From contig LUZV01000186.1 of assembly GCA_001603765.1 (NCBI GenBank), positions 1 to 6,280 on the forward strand: a DNA stretch of 6,280 nt, in the 5' to 3' direction. Each line of letters opens with the position of its first letter. The first letter of the stretch is position 1. Below the pieces are notes generated by a model that was not told the DNA's origin, did no database searches, and saw only the letters and a list, made by a program, of their open reading frames with translations. The translations under genes were made by a program, and so were the position numbers. The DNA comes from Anaerolineales bacterium Chloro_02. Its GTDB lineage: Bacteria; Chloroflexota; Anaerolineae; Anaerolineales; Anaerolineaceae. Positions 1-5,697 of this stretch are shown one piece after another.

Positions 1-681
1 TGCCAACACCGCTGTCTCAATGGCGCGAGATGCACCACTCACGTCTACTGCCGCGTCCAGACCGCCAAACCGCGATTGAATTTGCGCTAACTGCTCTTCG
101 ACCGGGCAGTCAACAATCCAGTTGATGCCCATTTGCTGAGCGAGCGCGCAGCGCTCCTCCACCGGATCAATCGCGATCACTTCCGCCCCAAGTTTTTGGA
201 GCATGACCGCCGCCAACACGCCAATCATTCCCATACCGAACACCCCCACGCGGTCGCCCAGGCGAACATCCACGGTGTTCACACCGCTGATTGCCACCAG
301 CGCCAGCGTGATCAGCGAGCCTTCCTGGGCGCTGATCGCTTCGGGCAACTTAAAAATCATGGGTCCCTGAGTGCGCGTCCCGCGGGAAAAGCGGCAAACA
401 GAAGCGTGTGGGCCGGTATAGAACACCCGATCCCCCACTTGCAGATCCGTCAGCGCGTCGCCCTTTGCCAAAACTTTCCCAACAGCGGAGTAGCCAGGGC
501 GCACGGGGTAGCTAAAGCCTTTTTTGATCTCGAACACACGCGAAAGCTCCGTCCCGGCGCTTATCATACTAGCTTCAGCCTGGATGATCGCCTCCGATGG
601 TTTTAAATTGCTGACGTCCAGCTCTTCTTCGGCGACTTCGGCGCGCCCTTTCTCGGGAATGACAATATAGCGCGAACGCAT
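1..681 (-). CDS. MDR-superfamily dehydrogenase lacking catalytic zinc ligands (partial, C-terminus beyond left edge)
   Basis: The first 227 residues of a medium-chain dehydrogenase/reductase are visible; the reading frame is open at base 1. The N-terminal GroES-like domain covers about residues 1-115 and includes GDRV at 83-86. The Rossmann domain begins near 140 with FGMGMIG at 148-154. Asp172 after the second strand (AIDPVEER) suggests NAD(H) preference. In zinc alcohol dehydrogenases the first zinc ligand is a Cys and the second site reads GHE. Here the matching places read SAGTE (41-45) and PGYS (62-65), and the four-Cys structural-zinc loop is absent, so it is probably zinc-independent. 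Such proteins are often annotated 'zinc-binding alcohol dehydrogenase' or threonine dehydrogenase-like; the substrate is unknown. The ATG at 681-679 follows the murQ TAA after one base. No strong ribosome site is visible, so translation probably depends on coupling to murQ. The context suggests redox chemistry on a sugar or sugar derivative. Confidence 0.85.
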   Translation of the reverse strand, partial: MRSRYIVIPEKGRAEVAEEELDVSNLKPSEAIIQAEASMISAGTELSRVFEIKKGFSYPVRPGYSAVGKVLAKGDALTDLQVGDRVFYTGPHASVCRFSRGTRTQGPMIFKLPEAISAQEGSLITLALVAISGVNTVDVRLGDRVGVFGMGMIGVLAAVMLQKLGAEVIAIDPVEERCALAQQMGINWIVDCPVEEQLAQIQSRFGGLDAAVDVSGASRAIETAVLA

Positions 682-682
682 T

Positions 683-1597
683 TTAGGCTTCGCCAAACAC
701 TTTTCGCAGATGCCCGCCCTGCTTCTCGAGCTCTGCCCGCGCTTCTGCCGCTGGCAAGCCTGTTCGGACGATCACGGCTGCCAACTTAACGCTCCCCCCA
801 GCCTCATTTAAAGCCGTCTTCAATTTCTCGGTTTCTTCGGTCGGGAAGATCTCGCGCAGCGTGTTCAGGCAGCGCGCCACTAATTTCTCGTTCGTTGCCT
901 TGACATCCACCATCAGGTTGCTATACGTTTTGCCCTGCTGGATCATGGTGCAGGTAGAGAGCAGATTCAGGACCAGTTTCTGTGCTGTGCCGGCTTTCAT
1001 GCGGGTGGAACCTGAGATCGCCTCGGGTCCGGTTTCAACTTCAATCGCAATGTCCGCGTGTTTGCCAATTTCACTTTGTTTATTGTTCGCGACGCTAATC
1101 GCCCCAGCGCCAAGACTGCGAGCGTAATCCAGCCCGCCGATTACATACGGCGTGCGACCGCTCGCCGCAATCCCACAAACCACGTCATTTTGATTCAATC
1201 CAAGGGCTTTCAGCTGCTCTGCCGCCACCAGCGGGTCGTCTTCGATATGCTCTACCGCGCCGCGAAGCGCCCCATCGCCGCCAGCAATCACCCCGACAAC
1301 TCTGTCTGGGGGCATTGAGTATGTGGGCGGGATTTCAGCCGCGTCGATGACACCGAGCCTGCCCGAAGTGCCTGCTCCGAAATAAATCAACCGCCCACCT
1401 CTGCTCATTCGCTCGGTAATCAGTTCTACTGCCGCCGCGATTTGCTCCGCCTGCTCATCAATTACATCAGCCAAAATACGGTTTTGATCATTTATCAGTT
1501 TGACCATCTCAAGGGTCGGGAGCAAGTCAATTTCCATCGTGGCAGGATTGCGCTGCTCGGTCTTCAGTTTCTTGATCTCAGATGCTTGAACTGCCAT
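683..1597 (-). CDS. murQ: N-acetylmuramic acid 6-phosphate etherase MurQ
   Basis: This cytosolic lyase cleaves the D-lactyl ether of MurNAc-6-phosphate to give GlcNAc-6-phosphate and D-lactate, a step in the use or recycling of peptidoglycan sugars. The protein has 304 residues, close to the E. coli enzyme (298). Visible family marks are TEQRNP (13-18), the phosphosugar-binding stretch GAGTSGRLGVIDAAEIPP (74-91), GIAASGRTPYV (142-152), and the GCKR/MurQ signature GPEAISGSTRMKAGTAQK (190-207). Glu88 and Glu119 match, with a constant offset of five, the E. coli residues Glu83 and Glu114 reported as important for catalysis. The C-terminal helical part (about 245-304) is complete. The start is supported by a ribosome site at 1601-1607 that overlaps the stop codon of the upstream HAD gene. 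The product feeds directly into NagA, encoded earlier in the same operon. Nothing is missing or broken; I am very sure of the function. Confidence 0.96.
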   Translation of the reverse strand: MAVQASEIKKLKTEQRNPATMEIDLLPTLEMVKLINDQNRILADVIDEQAEQIAAAVELITERMSRGGRLIYFGAGTSGRLGVIDAAEIPPTYSMPPDRVVGVIAGGDGALRGAVEHIEDDPLVAAEQLKALGLNQNDVVCGIAASGRTPYVIGGLDYARSLGAGAISVANNKQSEIGKHADIAIEVETGPEAISGSTRMKAGTAQKLVLNLLSTCTMIQQGKTYSNLMVDVKATNEKLVARCLNTLREIFPTEETEKLKTALNEAGGSVKLAAVIVRTGLPAAEARAELEKQGGHLRKVFGEA

Positions 1598-1600
1598 TTT

Positions 1601-1607
1601 TCTCCTT
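1601..1607 (-). promoter_or_regulatory. Shine-Dalgarno sequence of murQ
   Basis: On the minus strand the bases read AAGGAGA and lie 3 bases before the murQ ATG (4 bases counted from the GGAG core). The site overlaps the TAA of the HAD phosphatase gene, so ribosomes finishing that gene are placed for re-initiation on murQ. The spacing is a little short, but the match to the anti-Shine-Dalgarno sequence is strong and supports the start at 1597. Confidence 0.8.
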
Positions 1608-2461
1608 TATAAATCAAATAATCGATTGATCGCTGTGACCACGCCATCTTCGGCGAGAGTTCCCGTAACCTCGTCTGCCATCAGCTTCACATCCGGCATC
1701 GCGTTGCCCATCGCCACAGCATAACCCGCGATTTTCATCATCGGGATGTCATTGCCGCTGTCGCCAAACACAATTACATTCTCGGGCTTTAGCCCGTAAT
1801 GGTCGCAAATATGTGCCAACCCTGAGCCTTTTGTCACACCCGCCTTGGTAACCTCAATGGTTTGGTAATCTGTCAGAGCGGCTTCAAAGCCGAATTTCTC
1901 TCTGACCGCGTTCATTGCTGTTGGGATGTCCTCCGGATTATCCATTCTGAAACCAAACTTAGCAACAGGTTTCATGGTTTGACTGACATAATCAAGGTCA
2001 TCACTGATCGTATAGACCCGCCGATACTCGCGAGAGGACTTTTCTCTCTCAGCGTCGCTTGGCTGAAGCGCCAGAAGGCGGTCATAGTCTTCCTTCATCA
2101 GATAGCCTGTGCCGTCCTGAAACGCCATGTGGAAAGCTTTGGTGATGGTGGGAAGCCAATGCAAAAAGTTGACTGCCGTATCAAGGTCAAAGCCATCAAA
2201 AGAGAAGGTTATGCGGTCGCGCATGTTGCCGACCAAAGCGCCATTTGAACCTATGCCATTTTGGAAACTGGAAATTTCCATAACGGACGGGGGCAATTGA
2301 AACAGGTGTCGTCCTGTTGCCACAACAGTTTCAACACCGCTCTCGGCTAACCGTGTGACAGCTGCCTTAACTTCGTCTGTAACAAAACTTTTCGTCAGGA
2401 TTGTGCCGTCCAGGTCAATCGCGGCAAGTTTTATTTTGTCTTTGTCAAATTTTCTATTCAA
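1607..2461 (-). CDS. Cof-type HAD-superfamily phosphatase (class IIB cap)
   Basis: A 284-residue cytosolic, Mg-dependent phosphohydrolase, the usual length for the Cof/YidA group that dephosphorylates sugar phosphates and similar metabolites. All four HAD motifs are present: motif I DLDGT with the nucleophile Asp16 and acid/base Asp18; motif II with Thr49 in VVATGR; motif III Lys211 in TKGSGL; motif IV GDSGNDIPM with Asp234 and Asp238. The Cof marker SNGA is at 72-75, and the cap domain fills about residues 85-195. The start codon is TTG at 2461-2459. It is supported by a GAGAGGA ribosome site 6 bases upstream and by motif I lying only 16 residues in, while the first internal ATG lies beyond motif II. 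The gene follows the SIS gene after 34 bases and precedes murQ after 9. The exact substrate cannot be read from the sequence; a phosphorylated amino sugar or an off-pathway sugar phosphate is plausible from the context. It is not the MupP type, which belongs to a different HAD class. Confidence 0.92.
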   Translation of the reverse strand: MNRKFDKDKIKLAAIDLDGTILTKSFVTDEVKAAVTRLAESGVETVVATGRHLFQLPPSVMEISSFQNGIGSNGALVGNMRDRITFSFDGFDLDTAVNFLHWLPTITKAFHMAFQDGTGYLMKEDYDRLLALQPSDAEREKSSREYRRVYTISDDLDYVSQTMKPVAKFGFRMDNPEDIPTAMNAVREKFGFEAALTDYQTIEVTKAGVTKGSGLAHICDHYGLKPENVIVFGDSGNDIPMMKIAGYAVAMGNAMPDVKLMADEVTGTLAEDGVVTAINRLFDL

Positions 2462-2495
2462 ATCAATTCCTCTCGACTTCGTTCTTCAATAACCC
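2462..2495 (-). other. 34-base intergenic spacer between the SIS and HAD genes
   Basis: This is the longest non-coding gap in the window. It contains the HAD ribosome site at its downstream end. A short imperfect inverted repeat sits at its upstream edge over the SIS stop codon, about five pairs including a G-U, with no following T-run. I see neither a promoter nor a terminator that I could defend, so transcription most likely reads through. Confidence 0.5.
2468..2474 (-). promoter_or_regulatory. Shine-Dalgarno sequence deciding the TTG start of the HAD gene
   Basis: The minus strand reads GAGAGGA, followed by 6 bases and then TTG. The site is well placed, and no ATG lies in frame before HAD motif I, so it decides in favour of the unusual TTG initiation codon. 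Confidence 0.75.
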
Positions 2496-3227
2496 CTAAA
2501 GGATTTTTATAACGCTCTTGTACTTCTCAATTAGCGCCAGGTTCCGTTCGTGTCCGTTAGGGACGTTGCCGGAGGTGTACATCTCAAGATCGTAGCCGTC
2601 TTGTTCCGCCAACTGCACCATCATGGCTGTGATGGTGTGCAAAATCGCCGCGCCCGAGATAGTAGAGGTCGGACCGATCTTTAGCCCGGATTTCACCTGT
2701 ACGCAAGCGTCACCGAGCGTGCCAAAATTATCCAGGACGATATCGCTGATCTCATACAGTTTCAGCCCCGAATGGTGGCGGCTTTGCAGAGGTCGGGAAT
2801 GGTTGAGGTTGGTCAGCGCGATGCTCAGCGCGCCGCGCTCCTTTGCCCCAAGCGCCATTTCGATGGTCAGCGGGTTGATACCGCTGTTCGAAAACACGAT
2901 CACTACATCATTTTTGCCAACCTGATACTTCTCAAGCAGCGGCTCCGCGTTGCCTTCAGCCCGTTCGAAAGCCGAAGAGCCAGTTGCCGATTTGTGCAGC
3001 ATAAATTCTTCGCTCAGGATCGGGTTCACCCGCACCATCCCGCCAGCCCGATAAAACATCTCCAACGAGAGCATATGGCTGTGACCAGTGCCAAACGGGA
3101 AGATCATCCCGCCTCCTTTGATCCTTGCCAGCATTTCCGCCGCAGTCTTGCGATAAAGCCCCTCGTTTTCCTTGATCTTTTCAAGGATTTCGCTCAAATT
3201 TGCCAGATATTCTTGTGCGTAGTCCAT
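2496..3227 (-). CDS. Single-SIS-domain phosphosugar-binding protein (UPF0309-like)
   Basis: A 243-residue cytosolic protein with one sugar-isomerase (SIS) domain. The first 35 residues form a predicted helical lead. Then come the phosphosugar-loop stretches GTGHSHML (46-53) and SNSGINP (113-119), DNFGTLGDA (166-174), GPTSTISG (185-192) and SGNVPNG (219-225). This pattern fits the small 'sugar isomerase domain-containing' family often annotated UPF0309, whose reaction is not established to my knowledge. It is too short to be a double-SIS enzyme such as GlmS-isomerase, NagB-II or AgaS, and it is not a NagB-type deaminase. The ATG overlaps the TAA of the preceding ceramidase-like gene by one base (TAATG), implying translational coupling and probably joint function. 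A role in isomerising, or binding as a sensor, a phosphorylated amino sugar is inferred from the domain and from the neighbours nagA and murQ. Confidence 0.88.
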   Translation of the reverse strand: MDYAQEYLANLSEILEKIKENEGLYRKTAAEMLARIKGGGMIFPFGTGHSHMLSLEMFYRAGGMVRVNPILSEEFMLHKSATGSSAFERAEGNAEPLLEKYQVGKNDVVIVFSNSGINPLTIEMALGAKERGALSIALTNLNHSRPLQSRHHSGLKLYEISDIVLDNFGTLGDACVQVKSGLKIGPTSTISGAAILHTITAMMVQLAEQDGYDLEMYTSGNVPNGHERNLALIEKYKSVIKIL

Positions 3228-4477
3228 TATTCTTCTGCTCCCTGAGCCATCAGGTCAACCAGATCACCTGTAATTTTTTCTGTGGTTCCTTTAGGCATAG
3301 GCGACATGATGCTTTCATAGGTCTTGCCGTATTCACCTTCATCCGCCAAATAGCCTCCGTAGTCGTCCGCGTAGCCCCAGATGAGGGGAAGTTTTGCCTT
3401 GCTGGCGGCTTTTATCTGCTTGCCAAAGCGCGAAAACAGTTCGCCGGGCTGTTTGCAGATCGCGATATCGCCCATAAAGATGACCGCCGCGTCAAAATTG
3501 GCAGTGATTTCATCTTTTTTAAGTTTCATGTCAATAGCATAAATTGCTGACTGCAGTATTTTATGCTTGTCGTAATTCGTTTCGACAGCCATTTGCGCTT
3601 CAATTTGCGCGCGCAATTCTCCGAGCGCTTTCTTGTCCACCGGATAGCGTGTCTCCCAATGATAGGGGCGGACAACGGGCTTGGAGAGGCTGAGAGGTTC
3701 AAGGGTTTGGCTGGCAAACAGCTGCTCCAGAATGCCTTCGCCTGTGCGAGCCAACTCAACGGCATCATGCCCCTGGCGGAAATTGCGGTTGCTCATATCC
3801 CCCGAAGCGCCCTGCATCATCAGCGGATAAACCCCCAGCTGATCCTTCACCCCGCGGCTGATATAGCCAAGCAGGTCACTGCTGATGAACAAGTTCATCG
3901 CGCCCAGCACAGTTGGGTGGCATGAAATGTTGACGATCGCCGCCTGAACCCCTTCGGTGTTCTTAAACACAATCAGGCTGACATCCTTATCTTCAGGTTT
4001 ACCAACCCCATTACGGTTGCCATATAAGCCCTCAATTTCTACCGTGCGGTACCAGGGCTCAACTTCGGCTAAACCATTTTCAAAACAATCAGCAACGGTC
4101 GCAAAGATGGTTTCCTTTAAAAAACTCTGGTAGCGGATCCAGAAGCTTTCATCGGTCTTCTCATCAAACATGGGCAATCGGTCGGAGCGGATTTCAGGCC
4201 CGGAATGTGTGTGGGTAACGGCAATCGTCACCATCTCGGGTTGAACACCGAACTCTTTCTTTAACCGCTCTTTAACTTCTGCCACAATCTCGGGTGGGAT
4301 CATGATGAGTTCGAGATCACACATCACAAACTTTTCGCCGTCAATTTCCAGCACCACCGCAGTGCATTTCAGGTCATCCAGCACACCTTCTGATTTTTGG
4401 GTGCGCATGCCGTAGCCAGCCATAAAACAAGACTCCTGCGGCGTGATATATCGGGTTGAGGTCGCGACTTTTACCAT
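3227..4477 (-). CDS. Cytosolic neutral/alkaline ceramidase-like zinc hydrolase
   Basis: A 416-residue protein resembling the N-terminal catalytic domain of neutral/alkaline non-lysosomal ceramidases (amide hydrolases). Visible blocks are ITPQESCFMAGYGMR (11-25), VTHTHSGP (87-94), SCHPTVLG (185-192), QGASGDMSNR (222-231), CKQPGELFSRFG (341-352) and GYADDYGGYLADEGEY (368-383). By comparison with the Pseudomonas enzyme, from memory, the zinc ligands would be a His of the THTHSGP motif (His89 or His91), His187, Glu346 and Tyr376, with Ser229 in GDMSN as the catalytic serine; all appear kept. True ceramidases are secreted and about 650-780 residues long with a C-terminal Ig-like domain. This one has neither a signal peptide nor the extra domain, so it is probably intracellular. 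It starts 2 bases after the nagA stop and overlaps the SIS gene start by one base. I infer amide or other hydrolysis on an acylated amino sugar; ceramide itself is unlikely, and the true substrate is unknown. Confidence 0.82.
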   Translation of the reverse strand: MVKVATSTRYITPQESCFMAGYGMRTQKSEGVLDDLKCTAVVLEIDGEKFVMCDLELIMIPPEIVAEVKERLKKEFGVQPEMVTIAVTHTHSGPEIRSDRLPMFDEKTDESFWIRYQSFLKETIFATVADCFENGLAEVEPWYRTVEIEGLYGNRNGVGKPEDKDVSLIVFKNTEGVQAAIVNISCHPTVLGAMNLFISSDLLGYISRGVKDQLGVYPLMMQGASGDMSNRNFRQGHDAVELARTGEGILEQLFASQTLEPLSLSKPVVRPYHWETRYPVDKKALGELRAQIEAQMAVETNYDKHKILQSAIYAIDMKLKKDEITANFDAAVIFMGDIAICKQPGELFSRFGKQIKAASKAKLPLIWGYADDYGGYLADEGEYGKTYESIMSPMPKGTTEKITGDLVDLMAQGAEE

Positions 4478-4479
4478 AG

Positions 4480-5697
4480 CTATTTCACCAGAAATTCCAA
4501 CATTTGTTTGTTAAAAATGTTATCGCCTTCAGCCGCCCGGTCAAAGACCCGGCGCCCTTGCACGTAAGTTTCAAGCGCCTTATAGTCATCACTGATCACC
4601 ACGAAGTCGGCGTCTTTGCCAATTTTGAGCGAACCCTTCCGATCAGCAAAGCCATATTTCCGAGCGGGGTTTAGGGCTGCCATTCGGAGCGCGTCGCTCA
4701 TATCTATCCCAAGGTTTTCCACAAGGTTCCCGATGCCGTAGAGCACAGGTTTACTGCTCCCTCGCAGGCGTCCGCCTGGCTCCCGAACGAAACCGAGGTC
4801 ATCCACGATCACCTCACCGGAATGACCCAAAAAACCGCGGTAGGTTCCGCTTGGCGCGCCGGAATAGCCTGTGCAGTCCGATATGAGCATAATTTTGTCG
4901 TGGGGTTTGGCTCGCATTACGATCTGAATCATCGGGTTAGAAACATGCAAGCCGTCGCAGATCAGTTCGCAGACCACGCGCTCATCCAACAGCGCCGCGC
5001 CCAGCCCGCCCACATCGCGGTGGTGCACGCCAGTCATCACATTGCACAAATGGGTTGCCACCGTAATGCCTTGGTCGAAGGCGTCAAAAGCCTGGGTGGA
5101 GTTGCAGTCTGAGTGGGTGAAAGCGGCGGTAACGCCATTTTCCGTGAGGAGGTTAATCAATTCCTCTGCCTGCGGGAGTTCCGGCGCCAATCCCATCAGC
5201 CTCAAATTTCCGCCGGCAACGTCAATTGCCCGGCGGACAAACTCGAGATTGATGGTTGGGGTCTTGGGGCGGATGCCCTTTTCACCAACACGGTTTAAGT
5301 AAGGTCCCTCGTAGTGAACGCCTGCCACAGTCGCGCCGTTTTGGGGTTTGCCTGTCTGATCAGCCACCTTGCGCAAGATCTCCAAAGCTTCTTCGCTGTC
5401 GCCGGTGGCGCTAAACAGGGTGGGCAGTACCAAGGTTACGCCTTCGCTCGCGATTCCTTTCAAAAACCCGCTCAGTTGGGAGTCTATGCCGCCTTCTTCG
5501 CCCTCATCCCATAGGGTGTAGCCCTGAGTTCCGTGAACGTGAGTGTCAAAAATCCCGGGGATAATCTGCAGATCACCAAAATCAATCGCGCCGTCTTTTT
5601 CACCCAGCCCCATCTGCAAGATCCGCCCATCTTCAACGCGCATCCAGCCATCCAGCAGACCATCCTCGGTATAAATCCGGGTCGATCTAATCAACAT
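4480..5697 (-). CDS. nagA: N-acetylglucosamine-6-phosphate deacetylase NagA
   Basis: A metal-dependent amidohydrolase that removes acetate from GlcNAc-6-phosphate to give glucosamine-6-phosphate, directly downstream of MurQ chemistry. With the start at 5697 it has 405 residues, near the family norm. The metal-site HxH motif is at 51-56 (DTHVHG), Glu130 lies in HYEGP, and His195, His216 (THLCN) and the catalytic Asp274 (LISD) are present. Asn219, Arg227 and His251 (DGLH), which contact the phosphosugar in E. coli NagA, are also kept. The HxH pair suggests the Bacillus/Thermotoga-like two-metal site. Several motifs are divergent: YEGP for LEGP, SDC for TDA, and GRLRGSS for the usual GTLAGS. A 17-residue longer reading frame starting at 5748 is possible, but the ATG at 5697 has a good ribosome site and begins exactly at the conserved first strand. 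It overlaps the oxidoreductase gene by 11 bases. A related amino-sugar-phosphate deacetylase remains possible. Confidence 0.9.
   Translation of the reverse strand: MLIRSTRIYTEDGLLDGWMRVEDGRILQMGLGEKDGAIDFGDLQIIPGIFDTHVHGTQGYTLWDEGEEGGIDSQLSGFLKGIASEGVTLVLPTLFSATGDSEEALEILRKVADQTGKPQNGATVAGVHYEGPYLNRVGEKGIRPKTPTINLEFVRRAIDVAGGNLRLMGLAPELPQAEELINLLTENGVTAAFTHSDCNSTQAFDAFDQGITVATHLCNVMTGVHHRDVGGLGAALLDERVVCELICDGLHVSNPMIQIVMRAKPHDKIMLISDCTGYSGAPSGTYRGFLGHSGEVIVDDLGFVREPGGRLRGSSKPVLYGIGNLVENLGIDMSDALRMAALNPARKYGFADRKGSLKIGKDADFVVISDDYKALETYVQGRRVFDRAAEGDNIFNKQMLEFLVK

Noticed and set aside
133..606. Plus-strand open frame of 157 codons
   Set aside because: It lies wholly antisense to the MDR dehydrogenase, has a biased His/Arg/Gln-rich composition with no recognisable domain, and no credible ribosome site; it is a shadow of the real gene.
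683..1597. Glucokinase regulator (GCKR) or generic SIS isomerase instead of MurQ
   Set aside because: Length, both catalytic glutamates and the full etherase signature match MurQ; GCKR is a much longer animal protein.
1607..2461. MupP-type MurNAc-6-phosphate phosphatase
   Set aside because: The long cap between motifs II and III and the SNGA motif place it in the Cof-type class IIB group, unlike MupP.
2484..2508. Possible terminator hairpin at the end of the SIS gene
   Set aside because: The stem is only about five pairs with a G-U wobble, and no T-run follows in the transcription direction, so it is unlikely to stop transcription.
2772..3245. Plus-strand open frame of 157 codons
   Set aside because: It is antisense to the SIS gene, which has clear family motifs; no domain or start signal supports the opposite strand.
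3526..3768. Minus-strand 80-codon frame inside the ceramidase-like gene
   Set aside because: It is an out-of-frame overlap within a continuous, motif-bearing gene. It is not a frameshifted part, since the main frame stays open throughout.
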